Shown: positions 1 through 6,688 of the stretch, one piece after another
How positions within the stretch are numbered: position 1 is the first letter of the stretch
Layout of the letters: each line of letters opens with the position of its first letter
DNA from: Puniceicoccales bacterium
GTDB taxonomy: Bacteria > Verrucomicrobiota > Verrucomicrobiia > Opitutales > UBA953
Length of the DNA: 9,424 nt
Reading direction: 5' to 3'
NCBI GenBank assembly: GCA_031284845.1
Contig: JAITXH010000221.1
Coordinates: 1 to 9,424, forward strand
Made by a program: the position numbers and the translations under genes
Notes under the pieces: generated by a model
Told to the model about the DNA's origin: nothing
Seen by the model: the letters and a program-made list of their open reading frames with translations, nothing else
The model's database searches: none

Positions 1-716
1 GGAAGCGCAAGATGTTTGGCAAAGACGGCGCGCTCCATGTTGTTAAAAAGCGGAAGCGCCTCCTGCGCCGGTACAGCCCGCCACGCCGCTAAGCGGCGCT
101 CTGCATCGGCTTCCAACACGTAATCCGCGCCGCCGGAAGCCTTCATTGCAGCGTAGGCCTCCGCTGTCGAAACACCAAACGCGGGCTTGAACAACAGCAA
201 GCGGCGTCCGCGCAATGCAGACGCCTCCGCCTGCGTCAACGCCTCCACGCGCTCGCCGCGTCCGCGCATGATGACCGGTGCGCCCCGGAGAAACAGGGGG
301 CAATCCGAACCGAGGCGGGCGGCAAGTGCCTCCAGTGCCGCAGTATCCAAGGGGTGCCCCGCGACCTCGTTGAGCAGGCGAAGCGCCGCCGCTGCATCCG
401 AGCTGCCACCACCGAGACCAGCGCCGTGCGGGACTCGTTTCTCCAGTGTGAAATGGAGGCGGGGCAAGTGCGGGACTTTTTCGCGAAACACCGCTGCCGC
501 CTTGAGCACGAGGTTGGAGGCGTCCACGGGCACTCCGGGAAAATCGCAGGCGAGCGTATCCTGCCCTTCCCCGCTGGCACCGGGCTCCAGCCAAAGCGTG
601 TCGCCCAGCGCGATGGGCGATACCAAGCTGACGAGCGAGTGAAAACCATCCGGGCGGACACCGGTGATGGCGAGCAGGAGATTTATTTTTGCAGGCGCAA
701 AAGCGACATGGAGCAT
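1..716 (-). CDS. ispE: 4-diphosphocytidyl-2-C-methyl-D-erythritol kinase (partial, C-terminus beyond left edge)
   Basis: IspE phosphorylates the 2-hydroxyl of CDP-methylerythritol with ATP, in the cytosolic MEP route to isoprenoid precursors. The 238 visible residues show the GHMP-kinase layout. PAKINLLL (8-15) carries the family's catalytic Lys at K10. The Gly-rich ATP loop GAGLGGGSSDAAAAL spans 98-112. LGSDCPLFLRG (135-145) holds the expected catalytic Asp at D138. KPAFGVSTAEAY (177-188) and FNNMERAVF (224-232) match later conserved blocks. The frame stays open to the left edge, so the last few dozen residues are missing. The ATG at 714-716 places PAKIN where the family has it; no Shine-Dalgarno motif precedes it. 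It lies 103 bases downstream of radC on the same strand, in an AT-rich spacer where I see no convincing promoter or terminator. The two could be co-transcribed. Recognition is from motifs read directly. Confidence 0.95.
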   Translation of the reverse strand, partial: MLHVAFAPAKINLLLAITGVRPDGFHSLVSLVSPIALGDTLWLEPGASGEGQDTLACDFPGVPVDASNLVLKAAAVFREKVPHLPRLHFTLEKRVPHGAGLGGGSSDAAAALRLLNEVAGHPLDTAALEALAARLGSDCPLFLRGAPVIMRGRGERVEALTQAEASALRGRRLLLFKPAFGVSTAEAYAAMKASGGADYVLEADAERRLAAWRAVPAQEALPLFNNMERAVFAKHLAL

Positions 717-819
717 GGCTGTAATACTGTTTCCGTTAGAAAAATTTTAAACCCAAAAAAGGAAAGTTGAACGAGTGAATTACACAAGGCGTTGAGGCTG
801 CCTGCGACTGGGCAATAGA

Positions 820-1557
820 TCACCATAAGCCCGCTTTTTTAAAGCTGAACCAGCCCTGCCCTGCACGGTCAATAGCCGGGTTGCCGAGGATGACGTGGTC
901 GAGCAACTCGACGTCCAACACCTTCGCCGCCTCGAGGAGCTGGCGCGTCGAAGTCATGTCCGCCCGGCTCGGTTCGGGGTCGCCGCCGGGGTGGTTGTGG
1001 ACGACGACCATAGCCGTCGCGCCCAGGCGCAAAGCGGCGCGGAATGTTTCACGCGGATGTATCAATGTGCTTTGCGCCGTGCCGGAGGTGATCTCCTCGC
1101 AACGGATCAACCTGTAGCGGGAGTTCAAGCAGAGCACCCAGCATTTCTCGACGACAAGCCCCTGGATGATGTCTTGAAAAAATGAATATATCACTTCCGG
1201 GTTATCGAGCACGGGGCTGGCCTCCTTCCCCTGCTCCAGGATGCGCCGGGCGATCTCCATCACAGTAACAAGCTGGAGCGCCTTAACGCGCCCTATGCCG
1301 CGCCGCCGGGCGAAATCATCGCGTGTCCACGACACCAGACCACCCAGCGAGCCGGCCTCGTGGACGAGCCGCGAAGCCACGGCGAGCACGTTCTCCCCCG
1401 CAGTGCCCGTGCGCAGCAACATGGCGATCAACTCGGCGTCTTGCAACGCACGCGCCCCGAGCTTTTCCAGGCGTTCCTGCGGGCGCTCATGCGAAGGGAG
1501 CCTGGCAAGCGGCAGAGAGGAGGAAGCGTCTTCCTTGGCGATGATCTGGCTGGGCAT
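820..1557 (-). CDS. radC: RadC/YeeS-family JAMM-domain protein (UPF0758)
   Basis: This is a 245-residue member of the RadC family, whose usual length is about 220-230. The N-terminal part (about 25-110) has the typical block RPQERLEKLGARALQDAELI, then LLRTGTAGENV. A helix-hairpin-helix-like stretch, GIGRVKALQLVTVMEIARR, lies at 87-105. The C-terminal MPN/JAMM domain has the metal-binding signature HNHPGGDPEPSRAD (187-200), with H187, H189 and D200 as likely zinc ligands. The family's cellular role is unsettled: the old DNA-repair assignment in E. coli was withdrawn, and a nuclease or peptidase-like activity is only inferred. The frame is open up to 1695, but the extra 46 residues are Cys/Arg-rich and unlike the family. 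I therefore start at the ATG at 1555-1557, where a family-like length results. The gene is divergent from serS. Confidence 0.93.
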   Translation of the reverse strand: MPSQIIAKEDASSSLPLARLPSHERPQERLEKLGARALQDAELIAMLLRTGTAGENVLAVASRLVHEAGSLGGLVSWTRDDFARRRGIGRVKALQLVTVMEIARRILEQGKEASPVLDNPEVIYSFFQDIIQGLVVEKCWVLCLNSRYRLIRCEEITSGTAQSTLIHPRETFRAALRLGATAMVVVHNHPGGDPEPSRADMTSTRQLLEAAKVLDVELLDHVILGNPAIDRAGQGWFSFKKAGLW

Positions 1558-1701
1558 GGCTCGTGGATGTGTTGCGAAAGCGCGATACTCACATCCCGCC
1601 CTGCGCGGGCAAGCATTTCCCGCAAGATTGGCAAACCAAGGCAAAAAAACGTTTTGCCACCGCAGGCGACACGCACACATTCCCGCGCAACACATTTACA
1701 G
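1558..1701. promoter_or_regulatory. divergent radC/serS intergenic region with a 7-bp inverted repeat
   Basis: This 144-base spacer must hold the promoters of both radC (minus) and serS (plus). I could not find a good -35/-10 pair for either. The clearest structure is a perfect inverted repeat, GGCAAAA (1640-1646) and TTTTGCC (1652-1658), around a 5-base loop. It could be an operator or a short hairpin in the serS leader, but no U-run follows it, so it is not an intrinsic terminator. I see no T-box-like element in front of serS. Confidence 0.4.
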
Positions 1702-2991
1702 ATGCTCGATATCAAGTTTTTCCGTGAGAACACCGATGCGGTGAAAGCCGCCGTCGCCCGCAAAAAATTCCAGGTGGACTGGGACGCCATCCTCGCGCTC
1801 GATGCGCACCGGCGCTCCATCATCTCCGAGGCGGAGAACGCCAAAGCAGCCCAAAACGCGGCCAGCAAAGCCATGGCCCCCATGCCCAAAGGCACGCCGG
1901 AGTTTCTCGCCAAGGTGGCCGAACTGAAGACCGCCTCGGCCAAAGTAAAAGAACTGGAAAAGGCCGCCGCTGAGGTGGACGAGCAGTGGCGGCGGCTCTA
2001 CCTCACCATCCCCAACACGCCGCACGAATCGGTGCCCGACGGGCGCACGGAAGCCGACAGCCGCGAGGTCTCCACTTGGGGCGACCCCGCAAAGCTCGTC
2101 GCACCGCAAGCCGTGCCGCATTGGGATTTGCCTTGGTTCGGGACGCTCGTGGACTTCGAGCGCGGCGTGAAAGTGACTGGTGCCGGCTTTCCCTTTTACG
2201 TGGGCGACATGGCGCGTCTCGTGCGCTCGCTTATCCAGTTCTTCCTCGAAGAAGCGCACGCCGCCGGCTACGAGGAAGTGCTCGCCCCGCTGCTCGTCAA
2301 TCCGACCAGTGCCACCGCCACCGGCCAGCTCCCGGATAAGGAAGGGCAAATGTATCACGCCGTCGCAGACGATCTCTACCTGATACCCACGGCGGAGGTG
2401 CCAGTGACCAATTTTTTCCGCGACGAAATCATTCCCGAAGAGCAGCTCCCCGTCTATCGTTGCGGCTACACACCATGCTTCCGCCGCGAAGCAGGAAGCT
2501 GGGGCGTGCATGTGCGCGGGCTGAACCGCCTGCACCAGTTTGATAAAGTAGAGCTGGTGAAATGGGTGCGCCCGGACACCTCCTTTGACGAATTAGAAAA
2601 GCTGCGCGACGATGCCGGGCGGCTTTTGCAAAAGCTCGGTCTCCCGTATCGCGTGCTGCTGATTTGCGCCGGAGACATCGGCTTCCCCCACGCCAAACAA
2701 TACGATCTCGAGGTGTGGGCCGGCGGGCAAAAGCGCTGGCTGGAAGTCTCCTCGTGTTCGAATTTCACGGACTTTCAAGCGCGCCGCGCCGGCATCCGTT
2801 ACCGCCCGAAAAACGGCGGCAAGACCGAAGTGCTGCACACCTTAAATGGCTCCGCTCTGGGTCTGCCCCGCGTGCTCGCCGCGATACTGGAGAACAATGT
2901 GCAGGCAGACGGCACCGTGCGCATACCCGATGTGCTGCGCAAATGGTATGGCGGCGAAACCATAGGCACCGCCAAAACACAAACTTCCTGA
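1702..2991 (+). CDS. serS: seryl-tRNA synthetase
   Basis: SerRS charges tRNA-Ser with serine (and tRNA-Sec where present) in the cytosol. The 429-residue product has the usual length and layout. An N-terminal charged, Ala-rich helical region (about 30-100) corresponds to the tRNA-binding coiled-coil arm. The class II catalytic domain follows. YLIPTAEVPVTN (226-237) is the serine-binding TxE loop (T230, E232). FRREAGSWGVHVRGLNRLHQ (260-279) is motif 2. EVSSCSNFTDFQARR (348-362) is a SerRS signature. HTLNGSALGLPRVLAAILEN (379-398) is motif 3, with the class II arginine at R390. The frame is open much further upstream, but the ATG at 1702 gives the canonical MLDIKFFREN start. No Shine-Dalgarno motif precedes it. 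A RidA-family gene starts 16 bases after the stop and is probably co-transcribed. Confidence 0.98.
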   Translation: MLDIKFFRENTDAVKAAVARKKFQVDWDAILALDAHRRSIISEAENAKAAQNAASKAMAPMPKGTPEFLAKVAELKTASAKVKELEKAAAEVDEQWRRLYLTIPNTPHESVPDGRTEADSREVSTWGDPAKLVAPQAVPHWDLPWFGTLVDFERGVKVTGAGFPFYVGDMARLVRSLIQFFLEEAHAAGYEEVLAPLLVNPTSATATGQLPDKEGQMYHAVADDLYLIPTAEVPVTNFFRDEIIPEEQLPVYRCGYTPCFRREAGSWGVHVRGLNRLHQFDKVELVKWVRPDTSFDELEKLRDDAGRLLQKLGLPYRVLLICAGDIGFPHAKQYDLEVWAGGQKRWLEVSSCSNFTDFQARRAGIRYRPKNGGKTEVLHTLNGSALGLPRVLAAILENNVQADGTVRIPDVLRKWYGGETIGTAKTQTS

Positions 2992-3007
2992 CAAAAAGCC
3001 ACACACC

Positions 3008-3667
3008 ATGGACGCCATGCACGAACCTTCACCTCAAACCACACCCGATGAGAAAGCGCGGGGGACCCGTGCCCGGCGCATCCTCGTCGGCGTGATGGTT
3101 GCCTTCATCCTCATCCCCTTGGTCGCCGGATTAGTCCGCGACCGCATCCGGGCGGCACAGCACACGGGTCTCCAGCTCGCCGCTGCCCAAACCACGCTCC
3201 CGGCGGACTTCGAGAGCAAACTGGCCGGACTCGGCCTCACCCTGCCACCGCCGCCCGCAGCCATCGGCGCCTATGTCCCGTCGGTGCGCACGGGGAACCT
3301 GCTCTTCATCGCCGGCACTTTACCTCTCGTGGACGGCAAAGTCTCCCACTCCGGAAAAGTCACCGCCGACCCCGAAGGCATCCGCCACGGATACGACGCT
3401 GCCCGGCAATGCGCCCTCAACTCCCTCGCCAATATCAAGGCCGCTCTCGGCTCGCTCGACCGGGTCTCACGCATCGTCTCCGTAACGGGATTCGTCAACG
3501 GCACGGATAATTTCCCCGACAGCCCGAAAGTCATCAACGGGGCCTCGGAGCTTTTTCTCGCTGTCTTCGGAGACGCGGGCCGCCATGCGCGGGCCGCAGT
3601 TTCGGTGAACGGGCTGCCGCTCAAGGCCTCGGTGGAAATCACCGTCATCGTCGAAGTCCGGGAATAA
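3008..3667 (+). CDS. RidA-family (YjgF/YER057c/UK114) protein with N-terminal membrane segment
   Basis: The C-terminal part (about 68-219) is a RidA-like domain, of the roughly 150-residue kind that begins KLAGLGLTLPPPP. It shows FIAGTLPLVDGK (100-111), a central YDAARQCALNSLANIKAALG helix (129-148) and HARAAVSVNGLPLKASVEI (193-211). R195 and E210 sit where canonical RidA has its substrate-binding Arg and conserved Glu. Canonical RidA is a soluble trimer that hydrolyses reactive enamines or imines; whether this subgroup does so is not known to me. Unusually, residues 1-24 are polar and basic and 25-43 are a hydrophobic helix (ILVGVMVAFILIPLVAGLV). This suggests an inner-membrane anchor, with the domain probably on the periplasmic side. 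Arginines on both flanks make topology uncertain. The start could be ATG 3008 or ATG 3017. The gene is 16 bases after serS. Confidence 0.85.
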   Translation: MDAMHEPSPQTTPDEKARGTRARRILVGVMVAFILIPLVAGLVRDRIRAAQHTGLQLAAAQTTLPADFESKLAGLGLTLPPPPAAIGAYVPSVRTGNLLFIAGTLPLVDGKVSHSGKVTADPEGIRHGYDAARQCALNSLANIKAALGSLDRVSRIVSVTGFVNGTDNFPDSPKVINGASELFLAVFGDAGRHARAAVSVNGLPLKASVEITVIVEVRE

Positions 3668-3693
3668 AAAAAACCGACGGAACAGGAAGCCGG
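3666..3693 (-). terminator. weak intrinsic terminator for the PA14 gene
   Basis: Read on the minus strand, CCGGC (3693-3689) can pair with GTCGG (3678-3674), including one G-U pair, around a 10-base loop. Eight T follow at 3673-3666. The position, 29 bases past the stop of the minus-strand PA14 gene, is right. The stem is short, so this is a moderate call. The T-run overlaps the stop codon (3665-3667) of the convergent RidA gene. There is no T-run on the plus strand to end serS-RidA transcripts here. Confidence 0.4.
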
Positions 3694-3721
3694 ACGGGGC
3701 CGGGATTTCCGAAGTGCCGGT

Positions 3722-5161
3722 TCAGCGCGCTGACGATCCGGTGGGCATACCGACACCGTTGATCCCGCAGCCAAAGTTCGGCCCCTCGTGTGTCCACACC
3801 ATATGTGCACCCTTTATCAAGGCCAGTTCTTCAGGGAGCAAGGGAGCCAGTTTAAATACCGGCAGCGGCACCTCCATCGCAGGTGAGGCATCCGGCAATT
3901 TGCTTTTTTGCTGAATCAGCAGCCCTGCGGAAAACAAGCCGCCGTAACCCTCGGCGATGACGATTTGGATCCTGTATGTCCTCCCCTTCGTCATATCAAA
4001 CCAACTCCCGTAGTAACGTCCGTTAGAGCCCAGATTGGGCAGGGAGCCGTTTGCCAGATAAGCGCTCTTCGGTTCCCAGTCCTTCTGCGGCTTCACCCAG
4101 GTCTGCATACCGCCCTGCGTCCAAGGTCCCCAAAATTTTACTTGGCCCTGTATCGCGACGAGCAACCCGTCGTCGCCCATCCCTGCGAAACGATACATGC
4201 CGGACTCCGGCGGCGTGATCCACCCTTCGTAGTAGCCGAGCCAGCCGGGCGCTTGTATTTTATCCTCGCAGTTAAACGCTTTAGTGGCTTCGGAGGCATT
4301 TACCGGCGGTATAAACAGGCTTGAAGCGTAGAGTTTATCTGGTGCGGCGGCATATTTTCCGTCAAAAAAGCTCTTGCGCAACCCAGTAGCGACAAAGCCC
4401 GTGAAGGCCACTTTCATCTCATTGATGCGTGCGCCTTGATTGCCGTATGCGTAGAGGCCTTTGCCGTTTTTATCCCGCTTCAAATCGTAAAGCGTGGCTT
4501 CCAGCCGGTTCGGTTGCCGGAATTTTGCACCGAAGAGCGACACCATGCCGCGCCCGCCAAACCCAGGCCCGCTACCGACACCGATGCCGCCACCATCGCC
4601 GCCGCCCAGGCCCTTGGAACTTGCTCCAGCCAACGCGCCGCTTTCAAGGGCGCTGAAATTCATTGAAGGAAGCTCCGGCAACGACACCGCACTGTTGCTC
4701 GTTTTGGCGGCCAGCTTGGGCATACTCTTCACCATATTTCGGGCGTTCTTGGCCTTGTTTTTGTTCGGGTTTCGAGTGACCTTCTCCCCCTTGTCGCCAC
4801 CGCCGCTGCCGGTCGTGAAAGTGGTCGGCTCAGGTTTGGAAATTACAATCTGAGAGACGACCCATGTTAACGCAATGATGACGAGTAAAATGTGGACGCC
4901 CAATGAGACAAGGAATCCGTCTCCGCCGAATTTGCGCCAAAACCGCTGCCACCGTGTGACCTCCTTGGGCGGTGGCATAGGCAACGCTTCCAGCGGTTGT
5001 TCCAATTCCTGGTAAAACCCTCCTTCCGGCGGAGGAAACTGCCCTTCCTGCAGCGCAGGCCCACTCTCCAAATATTCGCCTCCGGGCGCACCTGTGGCAT
5101 CTGGCAGCGCCACTTCTTCGGGGACCGGAGGTAAATCAGCTTGTTCTGCGTTGTCAGACAT
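3722..5161 (-). CDS. PA14-domain envelope protein with TonB-like N-terminal anchor
   Basis: The product has 479 residues. Residues 1-65 are acidic and Pro-rich and probably cytoplasmic. A basic patch (RWQRFWRKFGG, 70-80) precedes one membrane helix at about 83-104, which contains SLGVH. A Lys/Asn-rich stretch and a Gly-rich linker (about 184-205) come next. The C-terminal half (from about 218) reads as a PA14-like beta domain: LEATLYDLKRD, then GYYEGWITPPESGMYRF (309-325) and GMGDDGLLVAIQGQ (327-340). The latter two match the family's pattern of a wall around a GDD-type site. PA14 domains often bind carbohydrate. The domain should lie in the periplasm, as in TonB-type topology. I know no function. 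The frame extends to a TTG at 5212, but I prefer the ATG at 5159-5161; a possible promoter -10 overlaps the upstream region. The gene follows the oxidoreductase gene after 167 bases and converges on the RidA gene. Confidence 0.8.
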   Translation of the reverse strand: MSDNAEQADLPPVPEEVALPDATGAPGGEYLESGPALQEGQFPPPEGGFYQELEQPLEALPMPPPKEVTRWQRFWRKFGGDGFLVSLGVHILLVIIALTWVVSQIVISKPEPTTFTTGSGGGDKGEKVTRNPNKNKAKNARNMVKSMPKLAAKTSNSAVSLPELPSMNFSALESGALAGASSKGLGGGDGGGIGVGSGPGFGGRGMVSLFGAKFRQPNRLEATLYDLKRDKNGKGLYAYGNQGARINEMKVAFTGFVATGLRKSFFDGKYAAAPDKLYASSLFIPPVNASEATKAFNCEDKIQAPGWLGYYEGWITPPESGMYRFAGMGDDGLLVAIQGQVKFWGPWTQGGMQTWVKPQKDWEPKSAYLANGSLPNLGSNGRYYGSWFDMTKGRTYRIQIVIAEGYGGLFSAGLLIQQKSKLPDASPAMEVPLPVFKLAPLLPEELALIKGAHMVWTHEGPNFGCGINGVGMPTGSSAR

Positions 5162-5215
5162 TGCGGGGGAAAAGTTCACACCGGACTTTGCCTGCGATCT
5201 TTTAAAAGACAAGAT

Positions 5216-5244
5216 AGGTTATTCGTTTTTTGAAACGTCCTCAA
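5216..5244 (-). promoter_or_regulatory. candidate promoter of the PA14 gene
   Basis: On the minus strand, TTGAGG (5244-5239) and TAACCT (5221-5216) are 17 bases apart, in an A-rich setting. The -35 is fair and the -10 weak (TAxxxT matches only). If real, transcription would start near 5209. That gives a leader of about 48 bases to the ATG at 5161 and excludes the upstream TTG at 5212 as a start. This is a pattern match only. Confidence 0.3.
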
Positions 5245-5309
5245 TGCCTCACAAAGCCAATCTCTGACTGGGCAAGCCCTACGAAACATGACTACTTCCG
5301 TCCGGGTGC

Positions 5310-5326
5310 CAGGCACGTCCTGCCTG
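5310..5326 (-). other. short stem-loop just after the oxidoreductase stop codon
   Basis: CAGGCA (5310-5315) and TGCCTG (5321-5326) form a perfect 6-bp inverted repeat around a 5-base loop. It begins two bases past the oxidoreductase stop (5329-5331). No T-run follows on the minus strand, so it may protect the 3' end or do nothing. It does not look like an intrinsic terminator. Confidence 0.35.
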
Positions 5327-5328
5327 CT

Positions 5329-6285
5329 TCACAAAGTTTGCTTCCGGGCGTTTTGTTGCCGGATGAGATCTGTGATGCGGATGGCCACTTCAAGGGCGCT
5401 TTTGCCCAGCTCGGTGCCGACCTTGGGCGCGGCGTGATCGCGCACACACTGCACAAAAGACGCCAACTCCAATGCCAGCGGCTCACCTTTTTCGACAGGG
5501 ATCTCCTCCCTTTTGATATCAAAAATGGTGTCTCCATCCATGCGCAGCAAGTGCCCGCTCTGATTCATGAAATCCAAAGACAGATAAGCACCCGGCTGGA
5601 ATACGCGCAATTCGCGGACTTTTTTGGAACTGACCCGGCTGGTGTTTAAGTTGGCAACCGCACCATTGGCAAAAGTAAGCCGTGCGTTGGCGATATCTTC
5701 GTGCGGAGAAATAATATTCACACCGACGGCGTCTATGCGCTCCACAGGAGCTTTGACGAGTTGGAGGACTATCCCGATATCGTGAATCATGAGATCGAGC
5801 ACGACGCCCACCTCAGTGCCACGCGGATTGAAGGGAGCAAGCCTGTCGGCGGTGAGGTAGCGCGGATCGTTCACGGCAGATTCCAGAAACCGCATCACGG
5901 GGTTGTAGTGTTCAATGTGGCCGACCTGAACGATGCGTTTTGCAACATTGGCGGCGGTAAGGATTTTGCCGGCCTCTTCAAGCGAGGTGCAAAGCGGCTT
6001 CTCAATGAGCAGATGGCATCCGGCTTCAAGCAAGGGAACGGCGACCTGCGCATGCTTATCCGTCGGGACGACGACGCTGACGGCATCGCAGGCACGGCCC
6101 AGTTCTTCAATAGAGTGGAAACGCGGACACTGGCATTTGGCGCAAATCTCTGCGGCGCGGGCATCGTCCACCTCAAAAATACCCACGAGGGAAACGCCGG
6201 GCAGCGCACTGTATATACGCGCATGGTGCTGGCCCAGATAGCCGACACCGACGACGCCACAGCGTATGTTTTCTGAATTACTCAT
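5329..6285 (-). CDS. Gfo/Idh/MocA-family NAD(P)-dependent oxidoreductase, possibly GnnA-like
   Basis: The 318-residue protein has the usual family length. The N-terminal Rossmann fold begins with GVVGVGYLGQHHARIYSALP (10-29), containing the GxGxxGxxH nucleotide-binding loop. AVSVVVPTDKHAQVAVPLLEAG (68-89) and the family's catalytic EKP (95-97) follow. VGHIEHYNPVMRFLES (121-136) and LDLMIHDIGIVLQL (163-176) belong to the substrate domain; D164 and H168 form the DxxxH pair typical of these enzymes. The combination VGYLGQ, VPT..H, EKPL and VGHIE.YNP resembles UDP-N-acetylglucosamine 3-dehydrogenases (GnnA/WbpB-like), which would place it in lipid A or surface-sugar synthesis. This subgroup is an inference, and no partner aminotransferase or acyltransferase gene is visible. 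The ATG at 6283-6285 follows closely on a terminator-like element, so the gene probably has its own promoter, which I could not pinpoint. Confidence 0.9.
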   Translation of the reverse strand: MSNSENIRCGVVGVGYLGQHHARIYSALPGVSLVGIFEVDDARAAEICAKCQCPRFHSIEELGRACDAVSVVVPTDKHAQVAVPLLEAGCHLLIEKPLCTSLEEAGKILTAANVAKRIVQVGHIEHYNPVMRFLESAVNDPRYLTADRLAPFNPRGTEVGVVLDLMIHDIGIVLQLVKAPVERIDAVGVNIISPHEDIANARLTFANGAVANLNTSRVSSKKVRELRVFQPGAYLSLDFMNQSGHLLRMDGDTIFDIKREEIPVEKGEPLALELASFVQCVRDHAAPKVGTELGKSALEVAIRITDLIRQQNARKQTL

Positions 6286-6296
6286 AGGAATATAAC

Positions 6297-6325
6297 AAAA
6301 AAACGCCCGCTGGGGAAGAAGGACG
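6297..6325 (-). terminator. probable intrinsic terminator of the rplU-rpmA operon
   Basis: On the minus strand, CGTCC (6325-6321) pairs with GGGCG (6308-6304) through one G-U pair and a 12-base loop, and seven T follow (6303-6297). It lies about 85 bases past the rpmA stop and just before the oxidoreductase start at 6285. The intervening 6326-6408 is GC-rich and contains the perfect palindrome CTCCCGGGAG (6356-6365), which may add to the 3' structure. Confidence 0.45.
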
Positions 6326-6408
6326 CCGCCTTGGCAATCCTACCAGAAGCCGCGCCTCCCGGGAGCCGGGGGGCGGAGTGGCGTGGCCTCGCGCACACGG
6401 CGCGGAAG

Positions 6409-6651
6409 TTACGCACGAACGGACACCGAGCGGTGACCGGCATCCCACTGGACGACTCCGTCCGTGAGGGCAAAGAGCGTATGGTCGCGCCCGATGCCGA
6501 CATTCTGGCCGGGGCGCATCCGGGTGCCGCGTTGGCGGATCAGGATGTTACCAGCGCGGGCAGTCTGACCGCCGTAGAGTTTGACGCCGAGACGCTGTGA
6601 GTTTGAGTCGCGTCCGTTGCGGGATGTTCCGCCGCCTTTTTTTGTTGCCAT
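6409..6651 (-). CDS. rpmA: 50S ribosomal protein L27
   Basis: L27 is a small basic protein of the large ribosomal subunit; its N-terminal tail reaches towards the peptidyl-transferase centre. The 80-residue product, slightly shorter than the usual 85 or so, matches the family throughout. It begins MATKKGGGTSRNGRDSNSQR (1-20), continues LGVKLYGGQTARAGNILIRQ (21-40) and ends with GRDHTLFALTDG (54-65). The short N-terminus lacks the processed extension seen in Firmicutes. A longer frame runs upstream to 6954, but it crosses rplU in another frame and is not real. The ATG at 6649-6651 gives the family start. It follows rplU by 37 bases in the conserved rplU-rpmA order. The gene often found next, obgE, is absent here; the oxidoreductase gene follows instead. 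Confidence 0.97.
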   Translation of the reverse strand: MATKKGGGTSRNGRDSNSQRLGVKLYGGQTARAGNILIRQRGTRMRPGQNVGIGRDHTLFALTDGVVQWDAGHRSVSVRA

Positions 6652-6688
6652 GGTAAAAAATGCTTTGAGGTGGAAAAAGAAAAAGAAA

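Noticed and set aside
43..594. Minus-strand 183-residue reading frame at the left edge
   Set aside because: It is a Gly/Arg/Cys-rich shifted reading of ispE; the true ispE frame has all the GHMP motifs and stays open to the edge.
1640..1658. Inverted repeat before serS as an intrinsic terminator or T-box
   Set aside because: No U-run follows and no T-box-like specifier or antiterminator features are seen.
1360..1701. Upstream in-frame extension of serS by 114 residues
   Set aside because: It runs antisense through radC and does not resemble SerRS; the canonical MLDIKFF start is at 1702.
1696..2535. Long minus-strand frame of 279 residues opposite serS
   Set aside because: High-GC antisense shadow of a certain gene; His/Gly/Val-rich composition and no recognisable domain.
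5162..5212. TTG start adding 17 residues to the PA14 protein
   Set aside because: Rare start codon without ribosome-binding support, and it would lie at or before the predicted transcription start; kept only as an alternative.
5701..6276. Plus-strand frame of 191 residues opposite the oxidoreductase gene
   Set aside because: Antisense shadow of a clear Gfo/Idh/MocA gene with no recognisable motif.
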